NCBI GenBank assembly: GCA_965284315.1
Contig: OZ260072.1
Location: 1,922,001 to 1,986,000 of the forward strand
DNA: 64,000 nucleotides
Reading direction: 5' to 3'
DNA from: PCRC01 sp017848435
GTDB lineage: Bacteria > Pseudomonadota > Gammaproteobacteria > Burkholderiales > Burkholderiaceae_C
In this document: piece by piece, positions 42,739-50,007 of the stretch
Position numbering within the stretch: the stretch's first letter is position 1
Layout: each line of letters begins with the position of its first letter
Notes under the pieces: generated by a model
The model's input: only the letters and a program-made list of their open reading frames with translations
Told to the model about the DNA's origin: nothing
The model's database searches: none
Program-made: the position numbers and the translations under genes

Positions 42739-43929
42739 TTACCGGTTCAGTGTTTTCATGCCTTCTTCCAGGCCCTTCAGCGTCAGTGGCACCATGCGGT
42801 TGCCCATCAGTTGCTGCACGATGGAAATGCTCTGGCGGTATTGCCACACGCCCTGGGGCTCGGGGTTGATCCAGACGAATTTCGGGAAGGCCTGCGTCAG
42901 CCGGTCGAGCCAGACCGCGCCCGATTCCTCGTTGTTGTATTCCACGCTGCCGCCAGGCTGCAGGATTTCGTAGGGGCTCATGGTGGCGTCGCCGACAAAG
43001 ATCAGTTTGTAGTCTTTGTTGTATTTGCGAAGAATGTCCTGTGTGGCGAATTTCTCGCTGAAGCGGCGCCGGTTGTTTTTCCACATGAAGTCGTAGACGC
43101 AGTTGTGGAAGTAGTAAAACTCCATGTGCTTGAACTCGGCTTTGGCGGCCGAGAACATTTCTTCCACCCGGGCGATGTGTTCGTCCATCGTGCCGCCCAC
43201 GTCCATCAGCAGCAGCACCTTCACGTTGTTGTGGCGCTCGGGCACCATCTTGATGTCGAGCCAGCCGGCGTTGGCGGCGGTGGAGCGGATGGTGTTGTCC
43301 AGGTCCAGTTCTTCCACATGGCCTTCGCGGGCGAACTTGCGCAGCCGGCGCATGGCGACCTTGATGTTGCGGGTGCCCAGTTCCTGCGAATCGTCGTAGT
43401 CTTTGTAGGCGCGCTGGTCCCACACTTTCACCGCGCTCTTGTTGCGGCCTTTTTCCTGGCCAATGCGGATGCCTTGGGGGTTGAAGCCGTTGGCACCAAA
43501 CGGCGACGTGCCCCCGGTGCCAATCCATTTGCTGCCGCCTTCGTGGCGCTCTTTTTGTTCCTCGAAGCGCTTCTTCAGCGTTTCCATCAGTTCGTCCCAG
43601 CCCATCTTCTCGATCTTGGCTTTTTCTTCCGCGCTCAGCTCCAGTTCCAGGTTCTTGCGCAGCCATTCGAGCGGTACGTCTTTGGTGAAGTCGGCCACCA
43701 TCTCCACGCCTTTGAAGTAGGCGGCGAAGGCGCGGTCGAACTTGTCGTAGTGCTTCTCGTCCTTCACCAGCGCGGTGCGGCTGAGGAAGTAGAAGTCGTC
43801 GATCTTGTAGCCGTCTTCGCTGGCCGGCCCGACCACGCCTTCTTTGAGCGCCTCCATCAGCGTCAGGTACTCCTTGACCGAGACCGGCAGCTTGGCGGAA
43901 CGCAGGGTGTAGAAAAAATCGATGAGCAT
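42739..43929 (-). CDS. VWA-domain (CoxE-like) protein
   Basis: 396 residues. The N-terminal two-thirds are helical and charged. From about residue 240 the VWA fold begins (VKVLLLMDVGGTMDEHI), where DVGGTMD stands in for the canonical MIDAS DxSGSM; the Ser at the second position is replaced by Gly. Such proteins partner MoxR AAA+ ATPases in metal insertion or protein maturation (CoxD/CoxE, CbbQ/CbbO by analogy). It is the last gene of a four-gene operon headed by a MoxR gene, and starts 4 bp after the GNAT gene. The client protein is unknown. Confidence 0.85.
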   Translation of the reverse strand: MLIDFFYTLRSAKLPVSVKEYLTLMEALKEGVVGPASEDGYKIDDFYFLSRTALVKDEKHYDKFDRAFAAYFKGVEMVADFTKDVPLEWLRKNLELELSAEEKAKIEKMGWDELMETLKKRFEEQKERHEGGSKWIGTGGTSPFGANGFNPQGIRIGQEKGRNKSAVKVWDQRAYKDYDDSQELGTRNIKVAMRRLRKFAREGHVEELDLDNTIRSTAANAGWLDIKMVPERHNNVKVLLLMDVGGTMDEHIARVEEMFSAAKAEFKHMEFYYFHNCVYDFMWKNNRRRFSEKFATQDILRKYNKDYKLIFVGDATMSPYEILQPGGSVEYNNEESGAVWLDRLTQAFPKFVWINPEPQGVWQYRQSISIVQQLMGNRMVPLTLKGLEEGMKTLNR

Positions 43930-43933
43930 GGTG

Positions 43934-44530
43934 TCAATCCCGGGGACGTGACAGTTGGTGGGTCAGGTGCGCTTTCACGGCGGGCCACTCGGAGTCGATG
44001 ATGCTGAAAACCACGGTGTCGCGCAAGCTGCCGTCGGGCAGGCGCTGGTGGTTGCGCAGCACGCCGTCCTGTTTGGCGCCAAGGCGGGCGATGGCCGCAC
44101 GGCTGGCCTGGTTGAACCAGTGGGTGCGGAATTCGACCGCAATGCAGCGCCAGGCTTCAAAAGCGTGGGCCAGCAGCAACAGCTTGGCCTCGGTGTTGAG
44201 CGGGGTGCGCTGCGCGCTCTGGCGGTACCAGGTGCTGCCAATTTCCACCCGGCGGTGGGTGGCGTCGGCGTTCATGAAGGTGGTCATGCCGGCGAAGCGG
44301 CCCGTGGCGTCGCGCACTGCAAACGGCAACATGCTGCCCTGTTGCTGCAGTTTCAGACGGGCTTCAATGCCGGCACGCATCTGGTCGGGTGCGGGGACGG
44401 TGGTGGTCCAGAGCTGCCACAGTGCGCCGTCCTGCACCGCCTCCACCGCCTCTGGCTCGTGGGCGAGCGACAGCGGCTCCAGCGTCACGTGCCGTCCGTG
44501 CAGAGCCATCGGCTGCAGGAAGCCGCTCAT
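43934..44530 (-). CDS. GNAT-family N-acetyltransferase
   Basis: 198 residues resembling the RimJ/RimL-type acetyltransferase branch: HVTLEPLSLAHEPE at the start, a beta-sheet core with RRVEIGSTWYRQSAQRTPLN, FEAWRCIAVEFRTHWFNQASR and AIARLGAKQDGVLRNH (acetyl-CoA-binding and strand 6-7 region). It probably acetylates an N-terminus or a small amine; the substrate is not deducible. It lies between a MoxR-type ATPase and its VWA partner, with 4-bp and 10-bp gaps, so is co-expressed. Start at MSGFLQPM (44528-44530). Confidence 0.85.
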   Translation of the reverse strand: MSGFLQPMALHGRHVTLEPLSLAHEPEAVEAVQDGALWQLWTTTVPAPDQMRAGIEARLKLQQQGSMLPFAVRDATGRFAGMTTFMNADATHRRVEIGSTWYRQSAQRTPLNTEAKLLLLAHAFEAWRCIAVEFRTHWFNQASRAAIARLGAKQDGVLRNHQRLPDGSLRDTVVFSIIDSEWPAVKAHLTHQLSRPRD

Positions 44531-44540
44531 GCGCGGGGTC

Positions 44541-44765
44541 TCATTCCTCGTCAGGGTCGGGGCGGGCCCGGCGCCAGCGGCGTGCCATGTGCAGGCCCCC
44601 ACCCCCGCCCAAGCCCACCAACAGGATGCCAAAGATGCTGGCGTTGCCGTAGCCGTCGGCAAAAATGTCCAGGCCAAGAATATGGCTCAGCCAGAAACCG
44701 GCCAGTGCGCCGCCCACAAAACCGACCGCGTCGGAAATGCCTTCTACCAAGAGTTGGTTTGCCAT
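44541..44765 (-). CDS. small membrane protein of unknown function
   Basis: 74 residues: two hydrophobic helices (ISDAVGFVGGALAGFWLSHI and SIFGILLVGLGGGGGL) followed by a short charged tail (RRWRRARPDPDEE). No family was recognised. Its place within the MoxR-GNAT-VWA operon, 8 bp after the MoxR gene, supports it being real. Confidence 0.75.
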   Translation of the reverse strand: MANQLLVEGISDAVGFVGGALAGFWLSHILGLDIFADGYGNASIFGILLVGLGGGGGLHMARRWRRARPDPDEE

Positions 44766-44773
44766 GGTTGTTC

Positions 44774-45628
44774 TTAACGGTTGTGGCGTTGCATGAACAC
44801 CAATTTTTCAAACAGGGTGACATCTTGCTCGTTTTTGAGCAGCGCGCCCACCAGCGGCGGCACGGCCACCTTGTCGTCTTTGCTTTGCAGGGCTTCCAGA
44901 GGGATGTCTTCAGCCACCAGCAGCTTGAGCCAGTCCAGCAGCTCGCTGGTGCTGGGCTTTTTCTTCAGGCCGGGCAGGTTGCGGATGTCGAAGAAGGTCT
45001 TCATCGCGGCTGTCAGCAGGTCTTTTTTCAGGCCGGGGAAGTGCACGTCCACGATTTGTTGCATCGTGACCGCGTCCGGGAACTTGATGAAGTGGAAGAA
45101 GCAGCGGCGCAGGAAGGCGTCGGGCAGCTCTTTCTCGTTGTTGGAGGTGATGAACACCAGCGGCCGGTGCTTGGCCTTGATGAGTTCGCGCGTTTCGTAG
45201 CAATAGAACTCCATGCGGTCGATCTCGCGCAGCAGGTCGTTCGGGAATTCAATGTCGGCCTTGTCGATCTCGTCGATCAGCAGCGCTACTGGCTTGTCGG
45301 CGGTGAAGGCCTGCCACAGCACGCCCTGCACGATGTAGTTGTGGATGTTCTTGACACGTTCACCGCCGTCCACGTCGGCCAGCTGCGAATCACGCAGCCG
45401 GCTCACCGCGTCGTACTCGTACAAGCCCTGCTGGGCCTTGGTGGTGGACTTGATGTGCCATTGCAACAACGGCATGTTGAGTGCCGCGGCCACTTCTTCG
45501 GCCAGCATGGTTTTACCGGTGCCGGGCTCGCCTTTCACAAGCAACGGGCGCTTGAGGGTGATGGCGGCGTTGACCGCCAGCATCAGGTCTTGGGTGGCGA
45601 CGTAGGTCTGGGAGCCTTGGAATTTCAT
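44774..45628 (-). CDS. MoxR-type AAA+ ATPase
   Basis: 284 residues with Walker A GEPGTGKTM, Walker B ALLIDEIDKAD, sensor 1 FITSNNEKELPDAFLRRC and the arginine finger in the same segment. The YEYDAVSRLRDSQ pore-loop region is typical of the MoxR/CoxD branch. Such ATPases act as chaperones with VWA-domain partners to mature enzymes or insert metals. First gene of the operon MoxR / small membrane protein / GNAT / VWA; divergent from the cytochrome c gene with about 85 bp between starts. Confidence 0.92.
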   Translation of the reverse strand: MKFQGSQTYVATQDLMLAVNAAITLKRPLLVKGEPGTGKTMLAEEVAAALNMPLLQWHIKSTTKAQQGLYEYDAVSRLRDSQLADVDGGERVKNIHNYIVQGVLWQAFTADKPVALLIDEIDKADIEFPNDLLREIDRMEFYCYETRELIKAKHRPLVFITSNNEKELPDAFLRRCFFHFIKFPDAVTMQQIVDVHFPGLKKDLLTAAMKTFFDIRNLPGLKKKPSTSELLDWLKLLVAEDIPLEALQSKDDKVAVPPLVGALLKNEQDVTLFEKLVFMQRHNR

Positions 45629-45661
45629 GGGAGGGTCAGATTCGGTAAGGGTTGCGCCGGC

Positions 45662-45667
45662 TATAAT
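45662..45667 (+). promoter_or_regulatory. -10 box of the diheme cytochrome gene
   Basis: A perfect TATAAT lies 46 bp before the start codon in the 85-bp divergent spacer. The -35 is weak (about GATTCG at 17 nt spacing). Confidence 0.45.
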
Positions 45668-45713
45668 CGCAAGCTGATTTCAGGCAGACGTTCCTCAAGA
45701 TTGTGCGCGCAAA

Positions 45714-46379
45714 ATGAACAAGTTGTTGACCACCGTATTCGCTCTGGCTGTCACGTCAGTGACCTCCCTGTCCGCTTTCGCCCAAGGCGCCACTGGCGAT
45801 GTGAAAGCCGGCGAAACCAAGATTGCCATGTGCATTGGCTGCCATGGCATCAAAGGCTACCAAGCCAGCTTCCCTGAAGTTTACAAAGTGCCCAAGATTT
45901 CTGGTCAAAGCGCCAAGTACATCGTGTCGGCCCTGACCGCCTACAAAAAAGGCGAACGCAAGCACCCCACGATGCGCGGCATTGCCGACAACATGTCTGA
46001 GCAGGACATGGCCGACGTGGCCGCCTACTACGCGGTGCATGGCAAGGTGGAGGGCGAGACCCTGCCTGCCAAGGCGCCTGAAGCACCTGCCAAGGTGGCC
46101 GAGTTGGTCAAGAAGGGCGCCTGCGTGTCCTGCCACGGCGACAATTTCGCCAAGCCCATTGACCCGTCGTACCCCAAGATCGCTGGCCAGCATGCCGACT
46201 ACCTGTTCGTCGCGCTCAAGGCTTACAAGACCGAGAACAACCCCAATGTGGGCCGCGCCAACGGCATCATGGGCGGCATTGCCAAGCAGTATTCCAATGC
46301 CGAACTGAAGGCATTGTCCAACTACATTGCCGGTGTGGACGGTGACCTCAAGGTGGTGCCACAGAGCAAATTCCGCTGA
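45714..46379 (+). CDS. diheme cytochrome c (cytochrome c4-like)
   Basis: 221 residues with a signal peptide (cleavage near AFAQGA) and two class I cytochrome c domains, with CIGCHG at about residue 42 and CVSCHG near 137. A conserved Met ligand segment follows each (for example HPTMRGIADNMSEQD and NGIMGGIA). c4-type proteins carry electrons from the bc1 complex to terminal oxidases in the periplasm, which fits the caa3 oxidase operon further along. Ends in a clear terminator at 46400-46424. Confidence 0.9.
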   Translation: MNKLLTTVFALAVTSVTSLSAFAQGATGDVKAGETKIAMCIGCHGIKGYQASFPEVYKVPKISGQSAKYIVSALTAYKKGERKHPTMRGIADNMSEQDMADVAAYYAVHGKVEGETLPAKAPEAPAKVAELVKKGACVSCHGDNFAKPIDPSYPKIAGQHADYLFVALKAYKTENNPNVGRANGIMGGIAKQYSNAELKALSNYIAGVDGDLKVVPQSKFR

Positions 46380-46399
46380 CAACGGACTGCGATTACCCC

Positions 46400-46424
46400 A
46401 AGCCGCTCCCTGAGCGGCTTTTTT
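46400..46424 (+). terminator. rho-independent terminator of the cytochrome gene
   Basis: Stem AAGCCGCTC/GAGCGGCTT with loop CCT, followed by TTTT. Confidence 0.9.
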
Positions 46425-46426
46425 AT

Positions 46427-46487
46427 GCCAAATCGGGCGCGAGCCTCAGCCGAATCTGGCGATCAAGCTATTGAATCAGTAGCAAAT
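46427..46487. repeat. interspersed repeat copy F (reverse orientation)
   Basis: Reverse complement gives GCTACTGATTCAATAGC, GGCTGAGGCTCGCGCC and GATTTGGC, the same block order as copies A, D and G. It lies between the cytochrome terminator and the 3' end of the DUF1841 gene. Confidence 0.55.
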
Positions 46488-46497
46488 TCGCCGCAAC

Positions 46498-46932
46498 TCA
46501 GTCGCGTGTGGCGCGCTGCTGAACACAGGCCACATAGGCGTCGCCGTCAGGTGGGCGGCCGGCGCGCTGGCTTTCCCACAGCATCTGGCCGAGGCACTCC
46601 ATGGCTTCGTGGTGCGCGTCGTGCAGCGAGTTGCGCCGCGCGGTCAACAGCTCCACCGCCTGGCGAATGCCTCGCGGCTGGTCGATCGAGCACTGCTCGC
46701 TGATCGACAGGTGCATCGACAAATGCAGAAACGGGTTGGTGCGGGTGGTGTCCACCTCGGCCATTTTGGCGAGCGCGGTGTTCACGTCGGCGAGGTCGGC
46801 GTGGTATTCGGGGTGTTCGTCAATCCACTGGCCGGCGAGGGTTTCAATCGCTTCCAGCGGGGCCTGGGCTTGGGTTTTGGCGCGCACGTCGCAGAAAAAG
46901 CGGCGCACATCGGCTTGGGACGGGGAGAACAT
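46498..46932 (-). CDS. DUF1841 family protein
   Basis: 144 residues, soluble and mostly helical. Core segments WIDEHPEYHADLADV, NPFLHLSMHLSISEQCSIDQPRGIR and HDAHHEAMECLGQMLWESQR are the signature of DUF1841, a betaproteobacterial and gammaproteobacterial family of unknown function. The clustered His/Glu/Asp residues (HLSMHL, HDAHHEAME) look like a metal site, but this is only an inference. Start at 46930-46932. Confidence 0.85.
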   Translation of the reverse strand: MFSPSQADVRRFFCDVRAKTQAQAPLEAIETLAGQWIDEHPEYHADLADVNTALAKMAEVDTTRTNPFLHLSMHLSISEQCSIDQPRGIRQAVELLTARRNSLHDAHHEAMECLGQMLWESQRAGRPPDGDAYVACVQQRATRD

Positions 46933-47031
46933 CCGAGAAGCGTAGCACGCGACCGGCTATATTGCAGGCAGGCCAGCGGCGCAGTCCGGGACGTGTGGGC
47001 CGTTCATGCAAAACCCGGCGAGGAGAAACCC

Positions 47032-47253
47032 ATGGGCGCTGTTCGCATTGTTGGCATCATTTTGATCGTGGTCGGTATTGCCGGCTTTTTCACCGGTGGC
47101 TTCAGCTTCACCAAAGACTCGACCGCCGCCAAGATCGGCCCGATCGAACTGACCGTGAAAGAAAAAGAAACCGTCAACTTCCCGCAGTGGCTGAGCATTG
47201 CTGCGGTGGTGGCGGGCGTGGCGGCACTGGCGTTGGGTGGCCGCAAGTCCTGA
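47032..47253 (+). CDS. small two-helix membrane protein
   Basis: 73 residues: MGAVRIVGIILIVVGIAGFF forms the first membrane helix, a 30-residue hydrophilic loop follows (KIGPIELTVKEKET), then a second helix (LSIAAVVAGVAALALGG). It resembles DUF3185-type small membrane proteins; function unknown. ATG 47032 is preceded by GAGGAGAA, a strong RBS. Divergent from the DUF1841 gene. Confidence 0.8.
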   Translation: MGAVRIVGIILIVVGIAGFFTGGFSFTKDSTAAKIGPIELTVKEKETVNFPQWLSIAAVVAGVAALALGGRKS

Positions 47254-47365
47254 GGTGACAGCGGGCGGCCGGGCGCCGCGCTACAGTACGCGCGGTGCCA
47301 AGTCCCCGTGCATGAGTTCATGGGGGGCTGGCGTGGTGTTCAACCCCATGTGATTCAGGACTTTC

Positions 47366-48571
47366 ATGACCTCGCAAGCCTACATCTGCGACGCCCAGCG
47401 CACGCCCTTTGGCCGGTACGGTGGGGCCTTGAGCAGCGTGCGCGCCGACGACCTGGCCGCCCTGCCCATCCAGGCCCTGATGGCCCGCAACCCCGGTGTC
47501 GACTGGGCCCAGGTGGCCGACGTGCTCTACGGCTGCGCCAACCAGGCCGGCGAAGACAACCGCAACGTCGCCCGCATGGCCGCCTTGCTGGCCGGCCTCC
47601 CCCTGGCCGTGCCCGGCGCCACCTTGAACCGCCTGTGCGGCTCCGGTCTCGACGCCGTGGGCACGGCTGCCCGCGCCATCAAGGCCGGCGAAGCCGGCCT
47701 GATGATCGCTGGCGGTGTCGAAAGCATGAGCCGCGCCCCCTTCGTCATGCCCAAAGCCGACACCGCCTTCAGCCGCAGCAACGCGGTCTACGACACCACC
47801 ATCGGCTGGCGCTTCATCAACAAGCGCATGAAAGAGCTTTACGGCGTGGACAGCATGCCCGAGACGGCCGAGAACGTTGCGACCGACTTCCACATCGAAC
47901 GCGAAGCCCAGGACCGCATGGCCCTGGCCAGCCAGATGAAGGCGGTGGCGGCGCAGAAAGCCGGCTTCTTCGACGCCGAAATCACCCCGGTGACCATTCC
48001 ACAGAAGAAGGGCGACGCCACCGTCGTCAGCCAGGACGAACACCCCCGCGAAACCAGCCTGGAAGCGCTGGCCAGGCTCAAACCCATCGTCAGGCCCGAC
48101 GGCACCGTGACCGCCGGCAACGCCAGCGGTGTCAACGACGGCGCCTGTGCGCTGCTGCTGGCCAGTGAAAGTGCTGCCGCCAGGAACGGCCTCACCCCCA
48201 GGGCACGCGTGGTCGGCATGGCCACCGCCGGTGTGCCGCCCCGCGTCATGGGCATCGGTCCGGCACCGGCCAGCGAGAAGGTGCTGGCCCTGACCGGCCT
48301 GACGCTGGCCCAGCTCGACGTGATCGAACTCAACGAGGCCTTTGCCGCGCAAGGCCTGGCGGTGCTGCGCCAGCTTGGGCTGCAGGACGACGACCCGCGT
48401 GTGAACCCCAATGGCGGTGCCATTGCGCTGGGCCACCCGCTGGGGGCCAGTGGGGCACGGCTGGTGACCACCGCCGTGAACCAACTGCACAGAACCGGCG
48501 GCCGTTACGCGCTGTGCACCATGTGCATTGGCGTGGGGCAGGGCATTGCGCTGGTGATCGAACGGGTGTGA
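47366..48571 (+). CDS. pcaF: 3-oxoadipyl-CoA/acetyl-CoA thiolase
   Basis: 401 residues. The opening (ICDAQRTPFGRYGGALSSVR, then ADDLAA) is very close to PcaF/PaaJ 3-oxoadipyl-CoA thiolases. Catalytic residues: C91 (LNRLCGSGLDA), the His of GHPLGASGAR, and the second Cys of CTMCIGVGQG. These enzymes split 3-oxoadipyl-CoA into succinyl-CoA and acetyl-CoA at the end of the beta-ketoadipate and phenylacetate routes. No other aromatic-degradation gene lies nearby, so a general acetyl-CoA acetyltransferase role is the alternative. Tail-to-tail with the TRIC gene (3 bp apart). Confidence 0.85.
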   Translation: MTSQAYICDAQRTPFGRYGGALSSVRADDLAALPIQALMARNPGVDWAQVADVLYGCANQAGEDNRNVARMAALLAGLPLAVPGATLNRLCGSGLDAVGTAARAIKAGEAGLMIAGGVESMSRAPFVMPKADTAFSRSNAVYDTTIGWRFINKRMKELYGVDSMPETAENVATDFHIEREAQDRMALASQMKAVAAQKAGFFDAEITPVTIPQKKGDATVVSQDEHPRETSLEALARLKPIVRPDGTVTAGNASGVNDGACALLLASESAAARNGLTPRARVVGMATAGVPPRVMGIGPAPASEKVLALTGLTLAQLDVIELNEAFAAQGLAVLRQLGLQDDDPRVNPNGGAIALGHPLGASGARLVTTAVNQLHRTGGRYALCTMCIGVGQGIALVIERV

Positions 48572-48574
48572 GTT

Positions 48575-49213
48575 TTACGCGCGCCAGCCTGGGAGTTGCC
48601 AGTTGCGCCAGAGCGCCAAACCCCGCAGACCCGCGGTGACGGCCACACAGGCCAGCAGCGCCAGCGAGCCCGGCTGGCCCAGGTACAGCAACCCCACGTA
48701 GACCCAGCCACCGGCAAACGCACACACCGCATAGGGCCGGTGGTCGCGGAAAGCGCTGGGGATTTCGTTGCAGACCATGTCGCGCAGCACGCCGCCAAAG
48801 ACACCGGTGATCACGCCCATCAGCACCGCCACCAGCGCCGGCAACTGGTGTTGCAGCGCCTGGGCCACCCCCACCGCGGCAAACAGGCCCAGGCCCAACG
48901 CGTCAGGCCATTGGATGGCTTTTTCGGTCAGCACAAAATGCCGGTCGCGCAGGAACAGCATGGCCAGCACACACAGGGCCAGCACCGCCCACAGCAGTTC
49001 CACATGGCGCACCCAGAAGAACGGACGCTGGTCCAGCAGCAGGTCGCGCAGCGTTCCGCCGCCGAACGCGGCCAGAAACGCCACCACACACACACCCACC
49101 GCGTCCAGCCGCTTGCGTGCGGCTTCCATTGCGCCCGACAACGCAAAGGCGGCGGTGGCCAAGCCCTCCACCGCGATGCGCAACCACTCGCCCCAATTGG
49201 CCATCTGATTCAT
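48575..49213 (-). CDS. TRIC/UPF0126 family cation channel protein
   Basis: 212 residues with seven hydrophobic segments and the duplicated family motif: GGGTLRDLLLDQRPFFW in the first half and GGVLRDMVCNEIP in the second. Bacterial members (YadS-like) are homologues of trimeric intracellular K+ channels and have also been linked to glycine handling; the exact substrate here is unknown. Divergent from the TauE/SafE gene with 17 bp between start codons. Confidence 0.88.
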   Translation of the reverse strand: MNQMANWGEWLRIAVEGLATAAFALSGAMEAARKRLDAVGVCVVAFLAAFGGGTLRDLLLDQRPFFWVRHVELLWAVLALCVLAMLFLRDRHFVLTEKAIQWPDALGLGLFAAVGVAQALQHQLPALVAVLMGVITGVFGGVLRDMVCNEIPSAFRDHRPYAVCAFAGGWVYVGLLYLGQPGSLALLACVAVTAGLRGLALWRNWQLPGWRA

Positions 49214-49230
49214 GCGACGATTGTCGTGCC

Positions 49231-49995
49231 ATGTCCCTGCCGTTCATCACCGACCCTGCTTTTTACGCCGTTGCCATTCCTGCCGTGTTGCTGCTGGGCG
49301 TCAGCAAAAGCGGTTTTGGCGCCGGCTTTGGCTCGCTGGCCGTGCCCATGATGGCGCTGGTGGTTACCGTGCCGGAAGCCGCCGCGATGCTGATGCCGGT
49401 GCTGCTGCTGATGGACGTGATGGGCCTGGCCGTTTTCCGCAAGGACTTTGACTTGCCGCTGCTCAAATTCCTGATCCCTTTTGGCCTGCTCGGCACGGTG
49501 GTGGGCACGCTGCTGTTCCGGGTGCTGGACGCGCACCTGGTGGCCGGCATTGTGGGCGTGTTCACGCTGCTGTTTCTGGCGCAGCGGCTGGTCTTTCCGC
49601 CGCGCCCCGACAGCCCGCCCTGGCCGCGTTGGGTGGGTGCACTGCTCACCACCACCGCTGGCTTCACCAGCTTTGTGGCCCATGCCGGCGGCCCGCCGGT
49701 GAATGCCTATGTGATCCCGATGCGGCTGTCGCCGGTGCAGTTCACCGCCACCATGGCGGCCTTTTTCTTCTGCGTGAACCTGTCGAAGTGGATTCCGTAC
49801 GCGTGGCTGGGCCTGCTGGACGCGCGCAACATGGCCACCTCGCTGGCGCTGCTGCCGTTTGCGCCCATTGGTGTGCTGGTGGGCGCGTGGTTGACGCGGC
49901 GCATCCAACCCACGCTGTTCTACCAGTTGGTCTATGCCGGCATGCTGCTGACCGGCCTCAAGCTGGTGTGGGACGCGGTGCGCGGCATCGCCTGA
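49231..49995 (+). CDS. TauE/SafE family sulfite/sulfonate exporter-like permease
   Basis: 254 residues, eight predicted membrane segments. The N-terminal half has GVSKSGFGAGFGSLAVPMMAL and the C-terminal half FTSFVAHAGGPPVNAYVIP, the two repeated motifs of the TauE/SafE family, which exports sulfite, sulfoacetate or related anions. ATG 49231 (MSLPFITDPAF) was chosen over the open frame upstream, which lies inside the TRIC gene. Substrate not determined. Confidence 0.88.
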   Translation: MSLPFITDPAFYAVAIPAVLLLGVSKSGFGAGFGSLAVPMMALVVTVPEAAAMLMPVLLLMDVMGLAVFRKDFDLPLLKFLIPFGLLGTVVGTLLFRVLDAHLVAGIVGVFTLLFLAQRLVFPPRPDSPPWPRWVGALLTTTAGFTSFVAHAGGPPVNAYVIPMRLSPVQFTATMAAFFFCVNLSKWIPYAWLGLLDARNMATSLALLPFAPIGVLVGAWLTRRIQPTLFYQLVYAGMLLTGLKLVWDAVRGIA

Positions 49996-50007
49996 AGGCG
50001 CGGCCTG

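Noticed and set aside
43955..45877. 640-codon plus-strand open frame across the GNAT-MoxR operon
   Set aside because: It is antisense to four well-supported minus-strand genes and shows shadow composition.
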